From NCBI GenBank assembly GCA_903927685.1, contig CAIYOB010000528.1:1-9593 (forward strand): DNA of 9,593 nucleotides. The letters are read 5' to 3'. The translations under genes and the position numbers were made by a program. Shown here piece after piece: positions 6,561 through 9,593 of this stretch (its first letter is position 1; each line of letters begins with the position of its first letter). A model generated the notes under the pieces. It was not told the origin of the DNA. It was given only the letters and a program-made list of their open reading frames with translations, and searched no databases. The DNA comes from an uncultured Planctomycetaceae bacterium (GTDB lineage Bacteria; Planctomycetota; Planctomycetia; Pirellulales; Pirellulaceae).

Positions 6561-6908
6561 TCACGCGCCTTCCAGCCAGCCGTCCAATCCCCACGCGGTG
6601 AACTGCTCCCGGATGCGGGCAATGCGGCGATTTACGGTGTGCCAGTCACAGCCCAACTGGTCGGCGACTCCCTGAATCGAGTAGCCCAGGCTCAAGGCTT
6701 CGCAGATCTCGCGGTCACGCTTTGAGAGCTGACCTACCGCCGCCTGGACGACTGGTGCACGGGAAACCCGAAGTGTTTCACGTGCAAGATCAAGGCCCAG
6801 TACCGCCGCACCCGCCGCGAATTGTTCCCGCTGCTCAGCCGCATCCAGAACATCGGGTACGACCTGGGCGAGAACAACCGAACGCCAGAGTGGTACCGCG
6901 CGAACCAT
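6561..6908 (-). CDS. Sigma-70 region-4-like HTH protein, N-terminus doubtful
   Basis: The last 55 residues are convincing: LSKRDREICEALSLGYSIQG, then VADQLGCDWHTVNRRIARIR and a terminal LDGWL. This is a helix-turn-helix of the sigma-70 region 4 / LuxR kind, as found in small sigma-like regulators of mobile elements. Upstream of about 6731 the codon bias of this frame weakens, while the opposite strand shows strong coding bias (6726-6977). The ATG at 6908 and the GTG at 7067 both lack a Shine-Dalgarno sequence. I therefore suspect a 5'-truncated gene whose start is now chimeric. It ends 15 bases before the HTH gene, which suggests one transcript with it and the integrase. Confidence 0.55.
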   Translation of the reverse strand: MVRAVPLWRSVVLAQVVPDVLDAAEQREQFAAGAAVLGLDLARETLRVSRAPVVQAAVGQLSKRDREICEALSLGYSIQGVADQLGCDWHTVNRRIARIREQFTAWGLDGWLEGA

Positions 6909-6977
6909 CGCACGCCGTGGGTAGCGCCGCAGTTGGCGGTTCGGGAGTTCTTGTGTCCGGTCCCGGTCGGGCGGTGA
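6726..6977 (+). pseudogene. C-terminal remnant of a protein, perhaps a glycosyltransferase
   Basis: The frame is open after a stop at 6723-6725 and ends with TGA at 6975-6977. It encodes about 83 residues but has no ATG or GTG start. Third codon positions are overwhelmingly G or C, much more so than in the opposite frame. The peptide is rich in aromatic and cysteine residues: LDDWCTGNPKCFTC, ELFPLLSRIQNIGYD, RTPEWYRANHRTPWVAP. The SRIQNIGYD stretch recalls the C-terminal part of some family-2-like glycosyltransferases, but this is a weak memory-based match. It looks like a gene that lost its 5' part at a junction near 6730. Alternatively it uses a CTG start at 6729, which I think unlikely. 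Confidence 0.45.
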
Positions 6978-7182
6978 CAGCACTCCCGTTGGCCGCGACG
7001 AAGGGGAGCCGGGGACTCGAAGTCTTGAGATGCAATCAGGTTCGCGCCTGTAAAGTTTCGAACACACGGGAATAAAACCGCCGCTTCGAGCGTCTTATCT
7101 TCTGAGGGTTGCGCGAGAATTCTTGCGAACCTTCGGGCCGGCTGCCTCGTCCTAATAACAGCGACGGACAGTAGCCCCCAGC

Positions 7183-7197
7183 GGCGACGCGGTCGCC
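7183..7197 (+). promoter_or_regulatory. Hairpin just before the leader ribosome binding site
   Basis: GGCGAC (7183-7188) pairs with GTCGCC (7192-7197) over loop GCG, ending five bases before the AGGAGG at 7202-7207. It is the first structured element of the leader before the tRNA array. Upstream, 6978-7182 shows no gene; I could not find a promoter with good -35 and -10 boxes at proper spacing. Confidence 0.4.
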
Positions 7198-7218
7198 CCA
7201 GAGGAGGAGATGCCAAAA

Positions 7219-7320
7219 ATGATGTCCTTGTGGTCGAGTTACATTCGCGAGCAGAAATGCACGGGGCATTTCGCCGGTCAACCGGCGAATACCCTCCCCG
7301 TGCGCCACTGGCGCTTGTGA
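7219..7320 (+). CDS. Short leader ORF before the tRNA array, 33 residues
   Basis: AGGAGG at 7202-7207 is a near-perfect ribosome binding site. ATGs at 7210, 7219 and 7222 are in one frame; 7219 has better spacing (11 bases) than 7210 (two bases). The peptide from 7219 is MMSLWSSYIREQKCTGHFAG and on to LPVRHWRL, ending with TGA at 7318-7320. It has no recognisable domain. The coding region runs through two strong hairpins, and its stop codon overlaps the 5' arm of a possible antiterminator. This layout resembles leader peptides of attenuated operons. Translation is not proven; the ORF could be chance open sequence over structured RNA. Confidence 0.4.
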   Translation: MMSLWSSYIREQKCTGHFAGQPANTLPVRHWRL

Positions 7321-7367
7321 CACTCGGCCATCGAAGTAGCGGGACTTTTGCCAAAGCCCGGTGTCAC
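7259..7367 (+). promoter_or_regulatory. Nested hairpins and candidate antiterminator
   Basis: Outer stem: GCACGGGG (7259-7266) with CCCCGTGC (7296-7303). Inner stem: TTCGCCGG (7270-7277) with CCGGCGAA (7282-7289), loop TCAA. Next hairpin: GCGCC (7302-7306) with GGCGC (7310-7314), which shares two bases with the outer stem, so the two compete. Then GTGACAC plus CGG (7317-7327, one bulged T) can pair with CCGGTGTCAC (7358-7367). The last pairing would consume part of the 5' arm and the loop of the terminator at 7353-7388, so it excludes the terminator. Drawn by hand; energies not computed. Confidence 0.45.
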
Positions 7368-7388
7368 AGAAGACGCCGGGCTTTTTTT
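7353..7388 (+). terminator. Rho-independent terminator immediately before the tRNA array
   Basis: AAAGCCCGG (7353-7361) pairs with CCGGGCTTT (7376-7384) over a 14-base loop, followed by a run of seven T (7382-7388). It points rightward and ends four bases before the first tRNA gene. It either shields the array from upstream transcription or works as a conditional terminator for a transcript that enters the array. Confidence 0.82.
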
Positions 7389-7392
7389 GTTC

Positions 7393-7464
7393 GGGTCGGT
7401 AGCTGAGACGGTGTAGCACCTGGCTGAAAACCAGGAGACGAGGATTCGAGCACCTCCCGACCCA
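7393..7464 (+). tRNA. tRNA-Phe (anticodon GAA)
   Basis: Acceptor GGGTCGG/CCGACCC, seven perfect pairs, discriminator A. Anticodon loop CTGAAAA on stem CCTGG/CCAGG puts GAA at 7426-7428. The T-arm has TTCGAGC, but its last pair is A-A (53-61) instead of G-C, a weakened T-loop. First gene of the array, four bases after the terminator. Confidence 0.9.
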
Positions 7465-7492
7465 CTGTGATCGCGGTGCGCGCAGTCCACGA

Positions 7493-7566
7493 CAGAACGT
7501 GGCGAAGCCTGGTATCGCGCCAGGTCGGGGACCTGGAGATCGCCGGTTCAAATCCGGCCGTTCTGA
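7493..7566 (+). tRNA. tRNA-Pro (anticodon GGG), C33
   Basis: Acceptor CAGAACG/CGTTCTG with the C1-G72 pair typical of bacterial Pro tRNAs, discriminator A. The D-arm GCGAAGCCTGGTATCGC is also Pro-like. The loop TCGGGGA on stem CCAGG/CCTGG gives GGG at 7527-7529, with C at position 33 (7526) where U is expected. T-loop TTCAAAT is normal. Confidence 0.85.
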
Positions 7567-7577
7567 CTGGAGACACG

Positions 7578-7650
7578 CGGGCAGAGGTGCAGATGGTAGC
7601 ACGCCTGCTTTGGGAGCAGGAGGTTCCCGGTTCGACTCCGGGGTGCCCGA
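7578..7650 (+). tRNA. tRNA-Pro (anticodon TGG)
   Basis: Acceptor CGGGCAG/GTGCCCG with C1-G72, but a G-G mismatch at 7-66. Position 8 is A instead of U. Loop TTTGGGA on stem CCTGC/GCAGG gives TGG at 7611-7613. D-stem GTGC/GCAC and T-loop TTCGACT are good. Confidence 0.9.
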
Positions 7651-7658
7651 CTGGAAAC

Positions 7659-7730
7659 GGTAGTCGAGGGCTGGTCGCCCGGACCTGTCCGATGAACAGG
7701 TGACGCTGAGTTCGATTCTCAGGACTACCA
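7659..7730 (+). tRNA. tRNA-Ile (anticodon GAT), C33 and short D-loop
   Basis: Acceptor GGTAGTC/GACTACC perfect, discriminator A. Loop CCGATGA on stem CCTGT/ACAGG gives GAT at 7691-7693 with C33 (7690). Position 8 is G. The D-arm GGGC/GCCC encloses only five bases, much shorter than normal. T-arm CTGAG/CTCAG with TTCGATT is normal. Confidence 0.8.
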
Positions 7731-7802
7731 CTGGAACCGGAAATGAAGGAACACGCGATGTTGCTGCGACCGCGATTGAAACGCATACGCCCGACCAACT
7801 CC

Positions 7803-7875
7803 GGGGTCGTGGTGTAACAGGCAGCACGGCGGACTTTTAATCCGTACGGTGTGGGTTCGATTCCCTCCGGCCCTA
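7803..7875 (+). tRNA. tRNA-Lys (anticodon TTT)
   Basis: Acceptor GGGGTCG/CGGCCCT with G1-U72 wobble, discriminator A. Loop CTTTTAA gives TTT at 7836-7838. T-arm TTCGATT has one T-T mismatch at 50-64. The 72-base spacer before it (7731-7802) is the longest in the array; it has a 19-codon ATG frame from 7758 that runs into this tRNA, probably by chance. Confidence 0.9.
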
Positions 7876-7880
7876 CTCGC

Positions 7881-7953
7881 TGGCGCGTAGCTCAGCGGTG
7901 AGAGCGGCGTCCTTATAAGACGCAGGCCGAGGGTTCAACTCCCTCCGCGCCGA
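7881..7953 (+). tRNA. tRNA-Ile (anticodon TAT)
   Basis: Acceptor TGGCGCG/CGCGCCG with a T1-G72 wobble. D-arm GCTC/GAGC and T-arm GAGGG/CCCTC are perfect. Loop CTTATAA on stem GCGTC/GACGC gives TAT at 7914-7916, which reads AUA directly. Most bacteria instead read AUA with a CAU tRNA modified to lysidine. Five bases separate it from the previous gene. Confidence 0.9.
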
Positions 7954-7960
7954 CTGATTC

Positions 7961-8033
7961 GGGACTGTGGCAGACAGGGTAATGCACCGGTCTCTTAAAC
8001 CGGAACATGCGGGTTCGATGCCCGCCGGTCCCA
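7961..8033 (+). tRNA. tRNA-Lys (anticodon CTT)
   Basis: Acceptor GGGACTG/CGGTCCC with one T-G wobble, discriminator A. Loop CTCTTAA on stem CCGGT/ACCGG gives CTT at 7994-7996. T-arm CGGG/CCCG with TTCGATG is good. Confidence 0.92.
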
Positions 8034-8048
8034 CTGACGAAGCGACAT

Positions 8049-8120
8049 GCACTGGTGGTCTAGAGGCTAAGACGCCGCACCCGTACTGCGGTGACGAGGG
8101 TTCGACTCCCTCCCGGTGCT
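8049..8120 (+). tRNA. tRNA-Thr (anticodon CGT by position), C33
   Basis: Acceptor GCACTGG/CCGGTGC with G1-C72 and C2-G71 as in Thr tRNAs, discriminator T. Loop CCCGTAC on stem CCGCA/TGCGG gives CGT at 8082-8084 with C33 (8081). The D-arm GTCTAGAGGCTAAGAC looks like that of Glu tRNAs, so the gene may be an anticodon-changed Glu relative. T-arm GAGGG/CCCTC is perfect. Confidence 0.78.
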
Positions 8121-8122
8121 CT

Positions 8123-8136
8123 TAGTTCTTTGACAA
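8123..8136 (+). promoter_or_regulatory. boxA-like antitermination sequence in a tRNA spacer
   Basis: TAGTTCTTTGACAA lies in the 32-base spacer between Thr and Gly. It matches the rRNA-operon boxA (TGCTCTTTAACA in E. coli) at about nine of twelve positions and keeps the CTTT-ACA core. boxA is bound by NusB/S10 and supports long untranslated transcripts. It also contains TTGACA, but no -10 box follows at usable spacing. Confidence 0.35.
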
Positions 8137-8152
8137 TTCGGCTTCCAACCAA

Positions 8153-8223
8153 GCGCCCATGATGTAGCGGCAGCCTGTCGCCTTGCCATGGCGGAAGTGC
8201 GGGTTCGACTCCCGCTGGGCGCT
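8153..8223 (+). tRNA. tRNA-Gly (anticodon GCC)
   Basis: Acceptor GCGCCCA/TGGGCGC perfect, discriminator T as in bacterial Gly tRNAs. Loop TTGCCAT on stem TCGCC/GGCGG gives GCC at 8185-8187. T-arm GCGGG/CCCGC is perfect. The D-arm is poorly paired. Confidence 0.88.
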
Positions 8224-8242
8224 CTCGCGAAGGCGTTCTTTT

Positions 8243-8316
8243 CAGGACGTGGGAAAGCCTGGGATTCCGCGTGCTTCGGGCGCACGAGATCGCCGGTTCA
8301 AATCCGGCCGTCCTGA
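8243..8316 (+). tRNA. tRNA-Pro (anticodon CGG)
   Basis: Acceptor CAGGACG/CGTCCTG perfect with C1-G72. D-arm GGAAAGCCTGGGATTCC. Loop TTCGGGC on stem CGTGC/GCACG gives CGG at 8277-8279. Its 3' half is almost identical to that of the GGG tRNA at 7493-7566 (shared GATCGCCGGTTCAAAT), so the two are probably duplicates that diverged. With the GGG and TGG genes the array covers all Pro codons. Confidence 0.93.
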
Positions 8317-8323
8317 CCTTGAT

Positions 8324-8398
8324 TGCGGTGGGGCCTGTGTTGGTACGGGCGGGCGCCTGTTAAGCGTCACGTCGCAGGTTCGATTCCTGCCACCGCAG
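8324..8398 (+). tRNA. tRNA-Asn (anticodon GTT)
   Basis: Acceptor TGCGGTG/CACCGCA perfect, discriminator G as in bacterial Asn tRNAs. Loop CTGTTAA on stem GGCGC/GCGTC gives GTT at 8359-8361. T-arm GCAGG/CCTGC is perfect. Position 8 is G instead of U. Confidence 0.9.
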
Positions 8399-8404
8399 CC
8401 TTCC

Positions 8405-8489
8405 GGAAGGGCAAGCCAACTGGCGATGGCACCCCGTTCGAAGCGGGACGAGCCTCACGGCCTTGAGGGTTCGACTCCCTCCCTTTCCG
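8405..8489 (+). tRNA. tRNA-Ser (anticodon CGA), long variable arm
   Basis: Acceptor GGAAGGG/CCTTTCC with one wobble, discriminator G as in Ser. Loop TTCGAAG gives CGA at 8439-8441. A class II variable arm of about 16 bases lies at 8449-8464. T-arm GAGGG/CCCTC is perfect. Position 8 is C. Confidence 0.9.
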
Positions 8490-8496
8490 CCTGCAC

Positions 8497-8568
8497 GTGC
8501 CCGTGGCCGATCGGCTCAGGCACCAGCCTTCCAAGCTGGACAGGCGGGTTCGATTCCCGCCGGGCACT
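8497..8568 (+). tRNA. tRNA-Gly (anticodon TCC)
   Basis: Acceptor GTGCCCG/CGGGCAC perfect, discriminator T as in Gly. Loop CTTCCAA on stem CCAGC/GCTGG gives TCC at 8530-8532. T-arm GCGGG/CCCGC is perfect. Confidence 0.93.
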
Positions 8569-8585
8569 CTGGACGCAATCTTCAT

Positions 8586-8661
8586 TCCGGGGTCGTCGCT
8601 GTTGGTATGTGATGCGTGACTTTGAATCACGAGGCCGCAGGTTCGATTCCTGCCCCCGGAG
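8586..8661 (+). tRNA. tRNA-Gln (anticodon TTG)
   Basis: Acceptor TCCGGGG/CCCCGGA perfect with the weak T1-A72 pair and discriminator G that mark bacterial Gln tRNAs. Loop CTTTGAA on stem CGTGA/TCACG gives TTG at 8622-8624. T-arm GCAGG/CCTGC is perfect. Confidence 0.92.
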
Positions 8662-8673
8662 CCTTGGCGACGA

Positions 8674-8693
8674 ACTTGTCGCGAGGGACAAGT
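8674..8693 (+). repeat. Perfect hairpin in a tRNA spacer
   Basis: ACTTGTC and GACAAGT, seven pairs, enclose a six-base loop inside the 53-base spacer between the two Gln tRNAs. There is no T-run, so it is not a standard terminator. It may be a processing signal or a relic of a lost tRNA. Confidence 0.4.
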
Positions 8694-8714
8694 GTCATCA
8701 GCAGAAGAAACCGA

Positions 8715-8785
8715 TGCGGGGTCGTTCAACGGTAGGACGGGACGCTCTGAACGTCTTGATGTTGGTTCGATTCCAGCCCCCGCAG
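8715..8785 (+). tRNA. tRNA-Gln (anticodon CTG)
   Basis: Acceptor TGCGGGG/CCCCGCA perfect with T1-A72 and discriminator G, as for Gln. Loop CTCTGAA on stem GGACG/CGTCT gives CTG at 8747-8749. T-arm GTTGG/CCAGC with one wobble. Confidence 0.92.
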
Positions 8786-8792
8786 CTTGCAC

Positions 8793-8875
8793 GGAAGTCA
8801 TCCGGCTGGATGAGGAACCTGTTTTGAAAACAGGCCGCGGCTCTGCCGTTGTGGGTTCGAGTCCCACGGCTTCCG
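8793..8875 (+). tRNA. tRNA-Ser (anticodon TGA), long variable arm
   Basis: Acceptor GGAAGTC/GGCTTCC with one wobble, discriminator G. Loop TTTGAAA on stem CCTGT/ACAGG gives TGA at 8825-8827. Variable arm of about 16 bases at 8835-8850. T-arm GTGGG/CCCAC is perfect. Position 8 is A, and the D-arm is atypical: ATCC/GGAT pairs around only four bases. Confidence 0.9.
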
Positions 8876-8885
8876 CCTGCAGCAC

Positions 8886-8956
8886 ACGTCCCTGGTGTAA
8901 TGGCAGCACGACTGGCTCCAACCCGGTTAGTCAGGGTTCAAGTCCTTGGGGGCGTG
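8886..8956 (+). tRNA. tRNA-Trp (anticodon CCA)
   Basis: Acceptor ACGTCCC/GGGGCGT with A1-T72 and discriminator G, the bacterial Trp identity set. Loop CTCCAAC on stem ACTGG/CCGGT gives CCA at 8918-8920. D-arm GTG/CAC. The T-arm CAGGG/CCTTG has a wobble. Confidence 0.9.
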
Positions 8957-8960
8957 CCTT

Positions 8961-8976
8961 GGGCGAACCTTCGCCC
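8961..8976 (+). repeat. Short perfect hairpin between Trp and Ala
   Basis: GGGCGA pairs with TCGCCC over an ACCT loop in a 27-base spacer. A second pairing, GCCC (8973-8976) with GGGC (8984-8987), would sequester the 5' end of the Ala tRNA. It is possibly a processing signal. Confidence 0.35.
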
Positions 8977-8983
8977 TTCGTTC

Positions 8984-9054
8984 GGGCTCATGGTCCAACA
9001 GGACGACGCCAGCTCCGCACGCTGGAGATCCGGGTGCGACTCCCGGTGGGTCCA
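8984..9054 (+). tRNA. tRNA-Ala (anticodon CGC), C33
   Basis: Acceptor GGGCTCA/TGGGTCC has a G3-T70 wobble, the main Ala identity signal, and discriminator A. Loop TCCGCAC on stem CCAGC/GCTGG gives CGC at 9016-9018 with C33 (9015). The T-loop reads TGCGACT, so position 55 is G instead of U. The D-stem has one mismatch. Confidence 0.8.
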
Positions 9055-9068
9055 CTGCACACAACGAC

Positions 9069-9141
9069 GGTCCCGTGGTCTAGCGGCGAAGACACCTGGC
9101 CCACATCCAGGGAACCGATGGTTCGAGTCCATCCGGGACCA
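9069..9141 (+). tRNA. tRNA-Val (anticodon CAC), C33
   Basis: Acceptor GGTCCCG/CGGGACC perfect, discriminator A. Loop CCCACAT on stem CCTGG/CCAGG gives CAC at 9102-9104 with C33 (9101). T-arm GATGG/CCATC is perfect. The D-arm resembles that of the Thr(CGT) gene (TGGTCTAG). Confidence 0.82.
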
Positions 9142-9146
9142 CTTTG

Positions 9147-9220
9147 GCCCAGATACGCCAACTGGTAGAGCGGCTCGGCTTAAACCCGCGCGGTTGCAGG
9201 TTCGAGTCCTGCTTTGGGCA
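9147..9220 (+). tRNA. tRNA-Leu (anticodon TAA), short variable arm
   Basis: Acceptor GCCCAGA/TTTGGGC with one wobble, discriminator A, which fits Leu. Loop CTTAAAC gives TAA at 9181-9183. The variable region is only five bases (9191-9195), whereas bacterial Leu tRNAs have a long arm. The anticodon stem has a T-C mismatch at 28-42. T-arm GCAGG/CCTGC is perfect. Confidence 0.82.
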
Positions 9221-9234
9221 CTGGCGAACGAGAC

Positions 9235-9308
9235 GGCTCGGTAGGCAAGTGGCAGACCACCCTGGCTTAGAACCAAGGATGCTGTGGGTTCGAGTCCCAC
9301 CTGAGCCA
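9235..9308 (+). tRNA. tRNA-Leu (anticodon TAG), short variable arm
   Basis: Acceptor GGCTCGG/CTGAGCC with one wobble, discriminator A. Loop CTTAGAA gives TAG at 9268-9270. The variable region is six bases (9278-9283), so class I, unlike normal Leu. The anticodon stem has a C-A mismatch at 28-42. T-arm GTGGG/CCCAC is perfect. Confidence 0.84.
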
Positions 9309-9323
9309 CTGAAGAAGGCACAC

Positions 9324-9398
9324 GCCCTTGTGGAGCAGCCCGGAGTGCTCGCCACCCTGTCACGGTGGAGATCGCGGGTTCAAATCCCGTCGAGGGCG
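9324..9398 (+). tRNA. tRNA-Asp (anticodon GTC)
   Basis: Acceptor GCCCTTG/CGAGGGC with one wobble and discriminator G, as for Asp. D-stem GAGC/GCTC perfect. Loop CTGTCAC on stem CCACC/GGTGG gives GTC at 9359-9361. T-loop TTCAAAT. Confidence 0.92.
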
Positions 9399-9405
9399 CT
9401 GGCAC

Positions 9406-9483
9406 AGCACGGTACGCAAACCGGTGAAGCGGCGAAGCTCAAACCTTCGTGATCGTTTGTGGGTTCGACTCCCATCCGTGCTA
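9406..9483 (+). tRNA. tRNA-Leu (anticodon CAA), nine-base variable region
   Basis: Acceptor AGCACGG/CCGTGCT perfect with A1-T72, discriminator A. Loop CTCAAAC on stem CGAAG/CTTCG gives CAA at 9440-9442. The variable region (9450-9458) is nine bases without a stem, between class I and class II. T-arm GTGGG/CCCAT with a wobble. Confidence 0.85.
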
Positions 9484-9500
9484 CTGGCCGAGAACAACAC

Positions 9501-9581
9501 GCGTCGGTTGGGCATTGGCAAGCCTCGGTGGCCGTAACCCACTCGCCTCCGGCTGTGCAGGTTCAACTCCTGCCCGACGCA
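9501..9581 (+). tRNA. tRNA-Tyr (anticodon GTA), C33
   Basis: Acceptor GCGTCGG/CCGACGC perfect, discriminator A. Loop CCGTAAC on stem GGTGG/CCACT gives GTA at 9534-9536 with C33 (9533). A 13-base variable arm is present, as in bacterial class II Tyr tRNAs. T-arm GCAGG/CCTGC with TTCAACT. Last tRNA in the window; the trailer begins CTG as after other members, so the array probably goes on. Confidence 0.85.
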
Positions 9582-9593
9582 CTGATCTGAGGC

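Noticed and set aside
7758..7817. 19-codon ATG frame in the longest tRNA spacer
   Set aside because: Very short, runs into tRNA-Lys, and no other support; probably chance.
8130..8135. TTGACA as the -35 box of an internal array promoter
   Set aside because: No -10 box at 16-18 bases; the place where it should be falls inside the Gly tRNA acceptor. The boxA reading fits somewhat better.
7036..9566. Many long open frames on both strands over the tRNA array, with peptides such as GFEPAISRSP and ESNPRHRSTG
   Set aside because: These are translations of tRNA T-arms (GGTTCGA...), a well-known source of spurious proteins. They overlap well-folded tRNAs.

Overview
The window is GC-rich bacterial DNA. 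The style of the integrase, its small winged-helix partner and the stand-alone recombinase-domain protein suggests a planctomycete of the Gemmata/Pirellula kind. That assignment rests on family resemblance recalled by eye, not on a search. The region reads as an accessory island: integrase genes and remnants, genes of unknown function, a tRNA fragment that looks like an attachment site, repeat-rich gaps, and a large tRNA array.

Layout. 1-1399 (+): a 376-residue protein of unknown function and a 75-residue two-span membrane protein. 1600-3036: leftward genes and remnants (a recombinase-domain protein without a catalytic domain, an unknown 91-residue protein, an integrase-associated tail). These end at the 3' part of a tRNA with anticodon CAT at 2992-3036, a probable att scar. 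A gap at 2038-2436 holds three back-to-back hairpins. 3037-3810: no convincing gene, but tandem 10-mers, spaced GGCACC repeats, a dispersed GC-rich repeat and a cluster of CGGCCTAT octamers. 3811-4704 (+): an unrecognised 297-residue protein, visibly less GC-rich than its surroundings. 4956-6908 (-): a mobility module made of a sigma-like HTH protein, an excisionase/AlpA-like protein and a complete tyrosine integrase with its own terminator. At about 6730 two gene pieces seem to be joined head to head. 7183-7388: a leader with a short ORF, nested hairpins and a Rho-independent terminator. 7393-9581 (+): 24 tRNA genes, all on the plus strand and close together, and the array probably continues past the window edge.

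How the parts work together. The integrase module is the likely mobility engine and the tRNA array the main cargo. No anticodon is used twice. Many isotype identity elements are kept (Ala G3-U70, Pro C1-G72, Trp A1-U72 with G73, Gln U1-A72 with G73, Asp G73, Gly U73). Yet six tRNAs have C instead of the near-universal U33, five lack U8, three Leu tRNAs have short variable arms, one Ile tRNA has a UAU anticodon, and none encodes CCA. The leader can be drawn with two exclusive RNA folds, one of which dismantles the terminator, so the array may be controlled by attenuation. All folding and anticodon reading was done by hand.
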